DNA from: G965222335 sp965222335
GTDB taxonomy: Bacteria > Pseudomonadota > Gammaproteobacteria > Pseudomonadales > Halieaceae
Length of the DNA stretch: 64,000 bases
Assembly: GCA_965222335.1 (NCBI GenBank)
Contig: OZ244944.1
Coordinates: 1,426,001 to 1,490,000 of the forward strand
Direction of reading: 5' to 3'
Positions 24,747 through 34,339 of the stretch are shown here, one piece after another. The translations under genes and the position numbers were made by a program. A model generated the notes under the pieces. It searched no databases and was not told the DNA's origin. It saw nothing but the letters and a program-made list of their open reading frames with translations. The number at the start of each line of letters is the position of its first letter. Position 1 is the first letter of the stretch.

Positions 24747-26006
24747 CTACCAGACCGGGCGCAGCTGGAAGTGTAGTCGGCGCTCGCGAATCGTCGCCTC
24801 GCGCTCGGCGGGCGTCACCCTTGGTGTGTCGGCTGGCAATGCGCTGCGCACGTCGGCGAAGGGCACCTTGGTTATGGTGGGAATTGGCGTGCTGCTGCAA
24901 TCCGTCCAGCGCCCCTGCAGGGCGCCGGTGGTGTGTCCCGCCGGATCCAGCCAGTTCGGCACCCCCGGATCCCTGAGTGAGAGGACGAAACGCACGATGC
25001 CATCTTCGTCGACCCGGGCCTGGGCGTCGTTGAGACTGCTATGGTTATTGACCCAGTCAATCGTCTCGTAGAGGTCGTTGGTCAACAGGGTGGACCAGTA
25101 AAGGCATTCATCGGGCACCCTGGCTGCGATGATCAGGGCCTCGTCCGGGGTGATTTCAAAGGCGCCTTCGTAATAGAACTGGCCTTCGAGGGAGCCAGGC
25201 GTGTGCATGATATTGAGGCGGTTGATGTAGCCGGCCTCGCGCATGTCCTCCACGTGGGTCACCAGCGACAGGGCGACATCGCCGATCCGCGGGGCCAGGC
25301 CCGCCAGGCGATCCTCGAGCTCACGGGCGCTGGTGCGGGGGCGCTGAACCGGGGTGTCCAGGCGCTCGATCGCCACCCGCCAGTCGCGCTCGCTGGCCCA
25401 GTCCGAGGACATCTGGCGCAGCAGTAAAAAGCCGGTGCCCGGCTTGAGTTGCCACCAGTCACCCTGGTACCCGGCCGGTCGTTCCCGGCTCAGGAGGACG
25501 TCGAAACGGCCGTTGGCATCCACCTGCAGTTCCTTGAAGTCGCGGTAATCCAGGGCCTGCAGGCTGGAAGGCCCGTCCTCGAAGGCCACCTCGCTGTGCA
25601 GTGGCCGGAACTGGCCCAGCTTGGCGATACGCACGTTACCGGCGGCGCCTCGCAGGCGATAGACCCCCGTATCGGAGACATCCGCATTCCAGTAGATGGT
25701 GTCCGCATTGGGCTGGAAGATATTCATCACTGCGCCGAGAGAGGGCAGGAAGGCAGGATGGGCCTCGTCGGCACCGATCGCCGCTATGACTTCCCGGGCC
25801 ATGGCCTCCAGAATCACCCGGCCGGCCTCCTGCTGCACCTGCGGGTCGCCGGCAAGGCGCGGCGGTAACCGTGCCTGCATGCGCTGGCCGACCGCTGTGA
25901 GCTCGTCAGTGAATTGCTTCCAGCTTGCCTCCAGTTGACCGTCCTCCGCGGTGGTGCCCGAAGCGGCGGCAAGGCCGATCAGCGTTGCCGCGACCCAGCG
26001 TCTCAT
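24747..26006 (-). CDS. DUF1214-type exported protein
   Basis: 419 residues with a short signal peptide (VAATLIGLAAASGTTA). The C-terminal third, with YWSTLLTNDLYETIDWVNNHSSLNDAQ and VRFVLSLRDPGVPNWLDPAGH, fits the DUF1214 family, proteins of unknown function often found with catabolic or receptor genes. Its ATG shares a base with the TonB-receptor stop (TGATG), so it is translationally coupled to that receptor and likely works with it, possibly as a periplasmic ligand handler. It converges on the lipoprotein hydrolase gene across a 41-base gap. Confidence 0.7.
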   Translation of the reverse strand: MRRWVAATLIGLAAASGTTAEDGQLEASWKQFTDELTAVGQRMQARLPPRLAGDPQVQQEAGRVILEAMAREVIAAIGADEAHPAFLPSLGAVMNIFQPNADTIYWNADVSDTGVYRLRGAAGNVRIAKLGQFRPLHSEVAFEDGPSSLQALDYRDFKELQVDANGRFDVLLSRERPAGYQGDWWQLKPGTGFLLLRQMSSDWASERDWRVAIERLDTPVQRPRTSARELEDRLAGLAPRIGDVALSLVTHVEDMREAGYINRLNIMHTPGSLEGQFYYEGAFEITPDEALIIAARVPDECLYWSTLLTNDLYETIDWVNNHSSLNDAQARVDEDGIVRFVLSLRDPGVPNWLDPAGHTTGALQGRWTDCSSTPIPTITKVPFADVRSALPADTPRVTPAEREATIRERRLHFQLRPVW

Positions 26007-28246
26007 CAGAAGTCGTAACGGAAGTCCACGCCCCAGGTCCGGGTATTGCCCCAGCTGTTGGCGTAGAGGCCGTCCGGCGGGTTGATGCCAAAGGTCGGCA
26101 CGTCGAAACCGCCCGTGCGGTACTCCTCGTCACCCAGGTTTTTACCCCACAACGCGACGGACAATGCCGTGCCGCCAAACTCGCGCAGTTCCAGACGGGC
26201 GTCCACCAGGGTGTAGTCGTCCCCCTCGATCAGGGGTGAGGGCACGACCTGGAAGTACTGGCTGTCGACATAGGACCAGTCAACGCGTGCCAGCAGGATC
26301 CCGAGCTTGCCAACCCGCGCCTCGTAGCGGGCAGTCAGGTTACCCGTCCAGTCCGGGGAGAACTGGAAGTTATACTGATCAGCTACATCGATGAACTCGA
26401 GGGTCGTAAAATCCTGGCTGAGGTAGGTGTCGTACTCTGGGTCGAGCCAGCCCAGGGAGCCGTTGATCTGGAACGAGTCGGTCACGACCAGGGTGGCCTC
26501 CAGCTCCGCGCCGGTCATGTTGGCACCGGCCGCGTTTTCGATCCGGGTCAGGAAGGTAAAGGTGTTGGGGTCGATGCTGTTGACCTGCACCTGCCAGTCA
26601 TCCAGCTCCTGGTAGAACATTGCCAGGTTGACGCGCAGACGGTTGTCCAGCAGGTCGGATTTGATCCCCACCTCGTAGCTGGTGATCTCCGCGTCGTCAT
26701 ATACCACGAAGTTCTGCACCTCGGTGGCACGCCCGTTCAGGCCCCCACTCTTGAACCCGACCGAGTAGGTCGCATAGAGCATGGTCTCGTCGGTAGGCTC
26801 GTAGCTGACCGTGACCCGCGGCGAGAAATTGTCGGTTTCAAACTCATTGGTTGGTGCCAGCTCGCTCACCGGCAGGGTACCGCCGGTCGAGGGGAAGAAG
26901 ATGGATGAGTTGACCTCCTTCTCCTCCTCCGTGTAGCGGCCGCCCACCGAGGCCCGCCACTGGTCGTTGAACTGATAGGACAGCTCGGCGTAGGCCGCCC
27001 AGGTGTCGGTTTCCGTGTCCAGGGTGATCACCGTGTTGGGGACCGGCGAACCGAATTGCTGCTGCAGCTGGTAGAAGCCCTCATCGGCACTCAGGAACAG
27101 GCCGGAGACGATATTCAGCCGATTGTCCATGGCCGTGCCCAGGAACTGTATTTCCTGGGTGAAAAAATCGTAGTCCTGCTCCAGCGGTCCCGAAATGAAA
27201 TAGTAGGGAATCATCGTGCGGAAACTACTGAGCTCGGTCTTGCGGTATCCGGTGAGCGACTTGACGGTGAAGTCTTTTATCGCACCCAGGTCGCCGACCT
27301 CGTAGGCCAGGGTCAGGCCATTGAAAATCTGCCGGAACTCGTCGTAGGTCTCCTCCGGCGTCGATACCGTCTCGTCAAGGCCGGGGTCACTGGTAGCCGA
27401 GACACCCGGGAAGACCACCTCGATGCCGGGCTCGATCAGGGTGGGTTGCCAGCCGTTAGGTGTCTGGTCTGCCTCGAACCAGTCCAGCGTATAGTCCGCG
27501 GTCAGGCGATCGCCGATGTCCGCCGCCAGGGCGAAACGTGCCGTCTGGTAATCCTTGTCGTTAAGGTCGGAAAAGGTCGTATTCTCGATCAGCCCGTCGC
27601 GTTTCTGCTGCCCGTAGCTGAAACGCCCGGCCAGGCTGTCGTTCAGGGGCACATTGATACTGAACTTGCCTCCGTAAAGGGAATCACTGCCGAGGGTACC
27701 CACCGCGTAGCCGCCCCTGTTCTGATCGGGGCGCACCGTGGTGATATTGATCGCCCCGCCCGCGGTATTCTTGCCGAACAGGGTACCCTGGGGACCGCGC
27801 AGAATTTCCACCTGCTGTACGTCCAGCAGGTCGAAGAAGGCACCCTGCATACGGGAGATGTAGAACCCGTCGACGTAGGTGCCCACCATCGGCTCCTCGG
27901 TGATGATGTCATCCGTGCGGCACAGGCCGCGCATACAGGCCACCAGGCTGCTGTCGCCACCGGCGCCGCGCTGCATCTGCAGGTTGGGGGTAAAGGTCGA
28001 CAGGGAGGTGAGGGTTTCCATGCCGATCTCGCGCAGGGTCTCGTTGGAGTAGGCGCTGACGGCAATGGGTGTTTGCTGCAGACTTTCCTCGATCTTGCGC
28101 GCGGACACCACGACTTCCTCGAGCTGGCCGACGCCCTGGGCCTGGATCACGGGCGCGTGCGCCGCAGCCAGGGCAAGGCCGGTCATAGCGGGGAGGGCTC
28201 TCTTGCAAAAACGGGTACGGAAGTGCCTGGCGGATGGGTGTGACAT
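26006..28246 (-). CDS. TonB-dependent outer-membrane receptor
   Basis: About 746 residues. The plug domain begins EEVVVSARKIEESLQQTPIAVSAYS and includes VEILRGPQGTLFGKNTAGGA; the barrel ends in DLGDEEYRTG ... TWGVDFRYDF with a terminal aromatic. The plug contains an unusual close cysteine pair (ACMRGLC). Start ATG 28246 was chosen for AGGAG seven bases upstream; an open frame extends to 28285. Receptors of this class (OAR/SusC-like catabolic group rather than the siderophore group) import larger hydrophobic or carbohydrate compounds. Coupled to the DUF1214 gene and divergent from a molybdopterin oxidoreductase, which may act on the imported substrate. Confidence 0.9.
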   Translation of the reverse strand: MSHPSARHFRTRFCKRALPAMTGLALAAAHAPVIQAQGVGQLEEVVVSARKIEESLQQTPIAVSAYSNETLREIGMETLTSLSTFTPNLQMQRGAGGDSSLVACMRGLCRTDDIITEEPMVGTYVDGFYISRMQGAFFDLLDVQQVEILRGPQGTLFGKNTAGGAINITTVRPDQNRGGYAVGTLGSDSLYGGKFSINVPLNDSLAGRFSYGQQKRDGLIENTTFSDLNDKDYQTARFALAADIGDRLTADYTLDWFEADQTPNGWQPTLIEPGIEVVFPGVSATSDPGLDETVSTPEETYDEFRQIFNGLTLAYEVGDLGAIKDFTVKSLTGYRKTELSSFRTMIPYYFISGPLEQDYDFFTQEIQFLGTAMDNRLNIVSGLFLSADEGFYQLQQQFGSPVPNTVITLDTETDTWAAYAELSYQFNDQWRASVGGRYTEEEKEVNSSIFFPSTGGTLPVSELAPTNEFETDNFSPRVTVSYEPTDETMLYATYSVGFKSGGLNGRATEVQNFVVYDDAEITSYEVGIKSDLLDNRLRVNLAMFYQELDDWQVQVNSIDPNTFTFLTRIENAAGANMTGAELEATLVVTDSFQINGSLGWLDPEYDTYLSQDFTTLEFIDVADQYNFQFSPDWTGNLTARYEARVGKLGILLARVDWSYVDSQYFQVVPSPLIEGDDYTLVDARLELREFGGTALSVALWGKNLGDEEYRTGGFDVPTFGINPPDGLYANSWGNTRTWGVDFRYDF

Positions 28247-28585
28247 CACTGCTCTCCTGGTCAGTTTATTATGGGGTCGCAGCACAGCTCACCTGGAACT
28301 GGCAAACGCCCTGGAAGAGTCGGTCAAGCCTGTCGTCCCGGAGTTGATCTCCGGTTGTTATCGTTCGATTAACCATTTAATAGCAAGGTTTTCTTTTGTC
28401 AAGCTGGAATGCCCGCGACAAGCCTCCGCTGCGCGCACCGCGCCCTCCTGGTTAATCTTTTTATCTCGCAAGCATTTAATACTCTCCGGCGCGCGGCCTG
28501 GCGGAACAGACTGTCGATATCGGCTGGCGGATACGCTTCAGCTTGCTACGCTAGGCAGACACGCTTATCCGAGGCGATAACAATA
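28247..28585. promoter_or_regulatory. Divergent promoter region, receptor / molybdo-oxidoreductase
   Basis: A 339-base gap with locally low GC (around 28350-28400 and 28445-28490) in an otherwise GC-rich window, as expected for two divergent promoters. An 8-base inverted pair, GATTAACC near 28365 and GGTTAATC near 28452, could be a split operator. No confident -35/-10 pair, riboswitch or gene was identified. The long plus-strand frame crossing it is an artefact upstream of the real start at 28586. Confidence 0.4.
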
Positions 28586-30712
28586 ATGCAGGAATCCCTC
28601 TCCTTCTGCCGCATGTGCATGGGCCACTGCGGTGTGGTGGTCACGACTGACGATGACGGCCAGCTGGTCGAGATTCGCGGCGACCACGCGGACCCCCAGA
28701 CCCGCGGCTTCGCCTGTTTCAAGGGGCTCAAGGCCGTGGAAGCCGCCCGCGCCGACAGCCGCATCCTGCACCCGCTGAAGCGCCAGCCCGACGGCTCGTT
28801 TGCGCCTGTCAGCGCCGAGCTGGCCCTGGACGAAATCGCGGAGCGACTCGCGGGGATTCGGGACGCCCATGGCGCCAACGCGATCGGCGGGTACAAGGGC
28901 GGCGGTGGCTTCTTCACCGCCTCCTCAGTCCCCCTGCTGCAGGACCTGCTGGGCCGGTTGGGCACGCCCAAGTACTTCTCCTCGGTGACCATTGACCAGT
29001 CCGCCAAGGTGGTGGCCGCGGGCCGGCTCGGCGTATGGCCGGCGGGCAAGGATCCCTTCGGTCGCAGCGACGTGATCCTGCTGGTGGGTGCCAATCCCCT
29101 GCTGACCGTGAGCCACAACGGTTTTGATACCCGCAACCCGGTGAAGCGGATGAAGGAGGCGCGGGAGCGGGGTATGCAGGTGATCGTGATCGACCCGCGT
29201 GAGACCGAGACCGCAAAGTTCGCCGATATTCACCTGCAACCGCTGCCGGGTGAAGACCCCAGTATCCTCGCCGGCCTGATACATATCATCCTGCGGGAAG
29301 GCTGGGAGGACAGCGCGTTCCTGGCCGCGCACGGTGGCCAGCTCGAGGCCCTGCGCGAGGCGGTAGGGGCCTTTACCCCGGATTACGTCGCGCACCGGGC
29401 GGGTATCGACGCGGCCGACCTGCTTGCCGCCGCGCGCCTGTTTGCCCGGGATTGCCGACGCGGCGCCGCCAGCAGCGCCACCGGCCCCGATATGTCCGCC
29501 TTCTGTAACCTGTCGGAGCACCTGATCGAGGCGCTTAACGTGGTGTGTGGGCGCTTCCTGCGCGAAGGGGAAGAGGTTCCCAACCCGGGGGTATTACTTC
29601 CCCGCTGGCCGCGCCACGCCCAGGTCATTCCGGCCGGGCGCTGGTGGGAAGAAGGCTTTCGCAGTCGCATTGAGGGCTACGGCCTGATTGATGGCGAGCT
29701 CCCTACCGGCATCCTCGCGGATGAGATCCTTGAACCCGGCGACGGCCAGGTGCGGGCGCTGCTCGTCCACGGCGGCAATCCCGCCTCGGCGGTGCCGGAC
29801 CAGGAGCGCATTGTCCGCGCCCTGGACTCGCTTGAGCTGCTGGTCACGATCGAGCCTTTCATGACCACCACGGCGCAGCTGTCCGATTACGTCCTGCCGC
29901 CCACGCTGCACTATGAGCGACCCGACCTGCCCCTGTATATCTATGAATCCATGGTCACCCACGCGCCCTACACCCGCTACACCCCGGCCGTGGCCAGCCC
30001 ACCACCGGGCGCCGAGGTGCACGACGACCAGTGGTACTTCTGGGGCCTGGCGAAGCGGCTCGGCGTCACCCTGCATTACATGGAAACACCGCTGCCCATG
30101 GATGCCCCGCCCACCACCGACGAGATACTCGCCATTGCGGCGCGCCACGCGCCGGTGCCCTTTGAGGAACTACAGGTAGCGGAACGCGGCATCTATGCCA
30201 GTGAGCCGCAGTACGTGCTGCCGCCGGAGACCGGTAACAGCACCCGCTTCAGCCTGATGCCAGAGGACGTGGCGGCAGAGCTCCAGCAGGTTCTGGCGAG
30301 CGATGGCGATGGGCAGTTCCGCTACCGCATGGCGGTGCGCCGCCTGCGCGATGCGCTGAATTCCGCGGGGCTGGACCTGCCGTCGATCAAGGCGCGGATT
30401 CCCCGCAACTACGCCTACATGAACCCCCAGGACATGGCCGCGGAGTCCCTTGCCGAGGATGACCCCGTTACCCTGGCCTCTGCCCACGGCAGTATTCCGG
30501 CCCGGGTGAAAGCCGACAACGCCTTGCGCCCCGGTGTCATTTCCGTCCCCCACGGTTTCGGGGGCCTGCCCGGCCAGCTGGGCTACGATCAGGCGGGCTC
30601 TAACACCAACCTGCTGTTGAGTACCCGCGGTGAGCGCGCAAGCATCAATGCGATGCCGCGCATGAGTGGTATCGGGTTGAACATTGTGCGGGGTTTCGGG
30701 CAGAAAAAGTGA
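28586..30712 (+). CDS. Molybdopterin-dependent oxidoreductase, 4Fe-4S type
   Basis: 708 residues, DMSO-reductase superfamily. The N-terminal [4Fe-4S] motif is C-x2-C-x3-C-x28-C (C8, C11, C15, C44). The molybdopterin-binding core includes ILLVGANPLLTVSHNG, VIVIDPRETETAKFADIHLQPLPG and LVHGGNPASAVPD, and the C-terminal MopB domain has SAHGSIPARVKADNALRPGV. No Tat or Sec signal is present, so it is probably cytoplasmic and not a respiratory periplasmic enzyme. No electron-transfer partner subunit lies beside it. ATG 28586 is preferred to the upstream frame because the motif follows at once and GAGG lies upstream. Substrate unknown. Confidence 0.85.
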   Translation: MQESLSFCRMCMGHCGVVVTTDDDGQLVEIRGDHADPQTRGFACFKGLKAVEAARADSRILHPLKRQPDGSFAPVSAELALDEIAERLAGIRDAHGANAIGGYKGGGGFFTASSVPLLQDLLGRLGTPKYFSSVTIDQSAKVVAAGRLGVWPAGKDPFGRSDVILLVGANPLLTVSHNGFDTRNPVKRMKEARERGMQVIVIDPRETETAKFADIHLQPLPGEDPSILAGLIHIILREGWEDSAFLAAHGGQLEALREAVGAFTPDYVAHRAGIDAADLLAAARLFARDCRRGAASSATGPDMSAFCNLSEHLIEALNVVCGRFLREGEEVPNPGVLLPRWPRHAQVIPAGRWWEEGFRSRIEGYGLIDGELPTGILADEILEPGDGQVRALLVHGGNPASAVPDQERIVRALDSLELLVTIEPFMTTTAQLSDYVLPPTLHYERPDLPLYIYESMVTHAPYTRYTPAVASPPPGAEVHDDQWYFWGLAKRLGVTLHYMETPLPMDAPPTTDEILAIAARHAPVPFEELQVAERGIYASEPQYVLPPETGNSTRFSLMPEDVAAELQQVLASDGDGQFRYRMAVRRLRDALNSAGLDLPSIKARIPRNYAYMNPQDMAAESLAEDDPVTLASAHGSIPARVKADNALRPGVISVPHGFGGLPGQLGYDQAGSNTNLLLSTRGERASINAMPRMSGIGLNIVRGFGQKK

Positions 30713-30745
30713 ATATGTCGTCGATGATCGGTCATAATCCGGTCT

Positions 30746-32977
30746 ATGACTTCATTGATTGCTGAACTGAAACGTCGAGGCGTCCTGCGTGTTGGCGCCG
30801 CCTACTCTGTGGCCAGCTGGATTCTGATCGAGGCGGGTTCTGTACTGCTGCCCACTTTCGGTGCTCCCGAGTCGGTATTCAGGACCTACGTCCTGGTCAT
30901 CATCGCCGGTTTTTTGCTGACGCTTTTGCTGTCCTGGTTTTTCGAATGGACACCGCAGGGCATCAAGCTGGAAGCAGACGTCGATCGCTCAGAGTTGGCC
31001 ACGGATGAGATCACCCGCAAACTCAATTACAGCATCATCGGCTTGCTCGTGGTCGCGTTGACTATTTCAGTAACTCTGAATATAACCGGCTTGCGCAAAG
31101 CCAGTCCGATTGCAGATATTCCCGTCCGTGCCGCCTCGATCGCTGTGCTGCCGTTCGAGAATCGCAGCATCAATCCGGAACACGCATTATTCGCGGACGG
31201 AATCCACGACGACCTGCTGACGGGTCTCGCCAATATCAGCGCGCTGAAAGTCATTTCACGTACCTCAGTTCTCAGGTACCGGGATTCCACGCGCAACCTG
31301 CCCGAGATCGCCAGCGAACTCGGTGTGGACACCGTCCTGGAGGGCTCGGTGCAACGCTCTGGTGGCAACGTGCGTGTCAACGTGCAGCTAATTGATGCGC
31401 AAACCGACAAACACATCTGGGCCAAAATCTATGACAGAGAGTTAACGGCCAAGAACGTTTTTCAGATCCAGAGTGAAATCTCGGCAGAAATTACCAATGC
31501 CTTAAGAGCGGAACTGACGCCGGAAGAAAAGGGCCGCATGGCGTCCATACCGACGGAGAACCTCGAGGCCTATAGCCTGTGGGTGGCCGCGCGCGACAAC
31601 GTCTATAAACGCCGTCTTGAGACATTGCAGGCAGCCAGGGAGCAGTACCGGGCGGCGATCGAGCTGGATCCGGGCTACTCAATGGCCTACTCAGGACTCG
31701 CCGAGACCATTCTTTTGCTGATGAACAACCACAGGGCCATACCGGAACACGAGGCAACTGAGCTGGCACAGCAGGCGCTGGACAGGGCACTGGCGCTCGA
31801 CAGCAGGAATGCCGACGCCTACGCCTCACTGGGCCTGCTTAACGCGAAAAAATGGAAACGTGAAAAAGGCGACCGGGAACTCGCTGAAGCCGAGGCAGCG
31901 TTTCGCACCGCCATTGCACTGAGTCCCAATCATGCCCAGGCCTATTCCTGGTTTGCCTCACTGAAAGATGACCAGGGGGACTTGCGTGGCGCGGCAGAAC
32001 TCTACCGGAAATCCCTGGAATTTGATCCGCTGGCGCGGACTCCGCGCTCCAATCTGGCCTTGCTGTACGCGAGGATGGGCCGTAACGAGGAGGCACTGTC
32101 TCAATGGCTGGCAAGCGCGCGCATTGATCCGGACTGGCCGACCGCCTATGACAATCTCGCTGCTCACCTGGCAGGGCTGGGGAGGCTGGATGAAGCCTAT
32201 GCCTGGTCCATCAAGTCGACCGAATTGACTAACGACCCACTGGCCGCCCAGAGCCTGATCGGCGTCTTGCGACAGTTTGGTGAAGCGGAGAAGGCGATCG
32301 AGCTCCTTGAAGCTGTGCCCGAAGATCATGTGCTGTTTCCGATCATTCACGGCTTCAAGAAGTTGTTTGCAGGCGACTACCGGGCAGCAATCGTCTCGTG
32401 GGAAGCCATCAACGAACCGGACTTCGAAGGCTCGAAAGATTTTCTGTTCGAGCCCCTGTCCGACGCGGCGGTGCTGGTCGGTGACTATGGGAAATCCCTC
32501 GACTACGCTGTGCGCCTTGACCCGGACCTGCCTGACCCAAATTTCAAGGTCACGGCAACGAATGCCCACAACGCCCTCAAGTACGCCTACCTGTTGTTGC
32601 AGAACGAACCTGACAGCGCACGTGCGGCAAACCTGTTGGGTGAAATTCTGAGCGTTGCCGAAACCACGCCGCGTCTCGGTGCCGCTGGTCATGGCAGCCT
32701 CGATGTTCAGGTGCTGGCGATACAGGGCAACACGGAGGACGCGCTCGCCCGGTTGCGACAAGCATTCGAAGAGGGATTTCGTGGCCCCAGGAGGCCGAGC
32801 AACTGGACTCTGGATGAAGACCCTTATCTGCAATCCATCCGCGACACCGACGAGTTTCGGCGCATCCAGGCCGATATCCAGGCCGCAGTCGAGGTGATGT
32901 GGCAGCGCGTGCAGGCGGCGCTTGAGAGTGGCGACCTCGATACGATACGGCAGTCCACGATTCGCCAGAGCACCTGA
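30746..32977 (+). CDS. TolB-like / TPR membrane protein
   Basis: 743 residues. N-terminal membrane segments at about 15-35, 46-66 and 92-112 (VLVIIAGFLLTLLLSWFFEW is one), then a periplasmic TolB N-terminal-like domain (about 128-250: SIAVLPFENRSINPEHALFADGIHDDLLTGLANI, VLEGSVQRSGGNVRVNVQLIDA), then TPR repeats to the end. Proteins of this layout are annotated near adenylate cyclase/CadC-type sensors, but no DNA-binding or cyclase domain is present here. It begins 33 bases after the oxidoreductase and may be cotranscribed. Role unknown; protein interaction in the envelope is likely. Confidence 0.75.
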   Translation: MTSLIAELKRRGVLRVGAAYSVASWILIEAGSVLLPTFGAPESVFRTYVLVIIAGFLLTLLLSWFFEWTPQGIKLEADVDRSELATDEITRKLNYSIIGLLVVALTISVTLNITGLRKASPIADIPVRAASIAVLPFENRSINPEHALFADGIHDDLLTGLANISALKVISRTSVLRYRDSTRNLPEIASELGVDTVLEGSVQRSGGNVRVNVQLIDAQTDKHIWAKIYDRELTAKNVFQIQSEISAEITNALRAELTPEEKGRMASIPTENLEAYSLWVAARDNVYKRRLETLQAAREQYRAAIELDPGYSMAYSGLAETILLLMNNHRAIPEHEATELAQQALDRALALDSRNADAYASLGLLNAKKWKREKGDRELAEAEAAFRTAIALSPNHAQAYSWFASLKDDQGDLRGAAELYRKSLEFDPLARTPRSNLALLYARMGRNEEALSQWLASARIDPDWPTAYDNLAAHLAGLGRLDEAYAWSIKSTELTNDPLAAQSLIGVLRQFGEAEKAIELLEAVPEDHVLFPIIHGFKKLFAGDYRAAIVSWEAINEPDFEGSKDFLFEPLSDAAVLVGDYGKSLDYAVRLDPDLPDPNFKVTATNAHNALKYAYLLLQNEPDSARAANLLGEILSVAETTPRLGAAGHGSLDVQVLAIQGNTEDALARLRQAFEEGFRGPRRPSNWTLDEDPYLQSIRDTDEFRRIQADIQAAVEVMWQRVQAALESGDLDTIRQSTIRQST

Positions 32978-33051
32978 TCAAGCGCAGATCTACAGCGGGC
33001 ACACGCCTCATCGCCACCACTACAGAAGGGCGGCCATAGCCGGGGCCGATG

Positions 33052-34212
33052 TCAATCGCTGTCGATGTGCACCGCACGCTGCATAAGCTCCTCGAGGGAA
33101 TCCAGGGTCCCTTCCGGCGCGGATGCATAGGCCTCCGCGAGTTCGAAGAAGTGCATAAAGAGCGGTTTGCCGTCGAGGCTTTTCTCCAGGGTAAAATCGC
33201 GCCTCTGGGCATACGCCCCCGACCAGTATTCCCGCACCGCTGACCAGAAGGGACCGGTACGCTCCCAGTACGCATCGCCGGGAGCAAAGTCGTAGTCACG
33301 GATACGTTCATAGCGACTCAGGCCCGCTTCTCGGGCCAGGTAAGGCCTTGCCTCAACCGGCTGGTGATCGTCGTCCAGTACCAGCTTGAGCGCGTCCTCT
33401 TCCTGCACCCAACCGGTCGGTGTGACGGTGATGCGATGATTGCCGAGCAGGGCCTGGTAATCGTCGCGCACGCTGAACTCGCGCCTAGGCAGGGGACGGC
33501 GCCGACGCTCGCTCTGCCAGGTGGAATGATTTCCCTCGTGCACCCAGGCCCCTCTGGCCTCGTAGCGCGGCGTGTCGTCCACCTGGTAGACCGTTTGTGT
33601 CCAGCGACCCCCGGCCTGCTCCTTATCGAGGCGTTCGTAGGCCCAGCGACCCGGTCCCACAAAGGTATACAGGTCCCGGTCTTCATACTGCCAGTCCTGG
33701 CGCCAGTGCTTCACCACAAAGGGCGCTGACAGACTGCCGCCGTCCTGGCGGATACGGGTCACCAGGATGTGTTGCAGGCTGATAAAGCCCGGCTCGTCCG
33801 CTACCACGTACACGCGCTCCGTGCCCCAGGAACGGTAAGGGGGCGGCGGGCTGTAACCCGGCGTCAGGCCGATGGTCTCGATAAAATCGAAGGTCGTTCG
33901 GTAATCGCCCGCCATGGCGATGATTGCCCGCCGGTCACGCTCCCGGGCCTCGAGCCCTGTCGCCTGCAGCGCTTCCCAGGCCGCGGTAGGGCCGGGGACG
34001 AGGGTCACTTCCGGGCCCCGGGTGGTGCCGCCCCGCGGCGCCATCGCATCGTCCTCGGCAAACATCCAGGTGAAGGTAAACTGCCGGCGTTGGTCCTCGC
34101 CGGTGTCGGGCGACGCCGCCACCAGCTGCGCTGAGATCCCGAGAAGCAACGCCAACATCCAGGCGACATTTTGGAAGTTTTGCGTCGAAAGGTGCCGCGT
34201 CGCGCTACTCAT
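33052..34212 (-). CDS. DUF6607-like exported protein
   Basis: 386 residues with a signal peptide (AWMLALLLGISAQLVAA). The body is rich in Trp, Tyr and Arg, with repeated patterns such as VVKHWRQDWQYED, GRWAYERL and WVQEEDALKLVLDDD. It resembles the DUF6607 family, secreted proteins of unknown function; I am moderately sure of the family and have no function to offer. It is the last gene of a minus-strand series that starts with the patatin gene 127 bases upstream, and converges on the TPR gene. Confidence 0.6.
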   Translation of the reverse strand: MSSATRHLSTQNFQNVAWMLALLLGISAQLVAASPDTGEDQRRQFTFTWMFAEDDAMAPRGGTTRGPEVTLVPGPTAAWEALQATGLEARERDRRAIIAMAGDYRTTFDFIETIGLTPGYSPPPPYRSWGTERVYVVADEPGFISLQHILVTRIRQDGGSLSAPFVVKHWRQDWQYEDRDLYTFVGPGRWAYERLDKEQAGGRWTQTVYQVDDTPRYEARGAWVHEGNHSTWQSERRRRPLPRREFSVRDDYQALLGNHRITVTPTGWVQEEDALKLVLDDDHQPVEARPYLAREAGLSRYERIRDYDFAPGDAYWERTGPFWSAVREYWSGAYAQRRDFTLEKSLDGKPLFMHFFELAEAYASAPEGTLDSLEELMQRAVHIDSD

Positions 34213-34339
34213 TGAGTTTACCCCCGTATTTCATTGGCCCCCTGATTCTAACCCAATCCAAGATGTAAGCCCTGAAGGCCTATCCCGCGAGGGACCACAC
34301 TTCCGACCCTCAGTGAGCGAGTGATCAAATCGAGCTACC

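Noticed and set aside
27056..28243. Plus-strand frame of 395 codons opposite the TonB receptor
   Set aside because: Antisense shadow; the receptor plug and barrel motifs are clear on the minus strand.
31958..32833. Minus-strand frame of 291 codons inside the TPR gene
   Set aside because: Antisense to TPR repeats, with no independent support.
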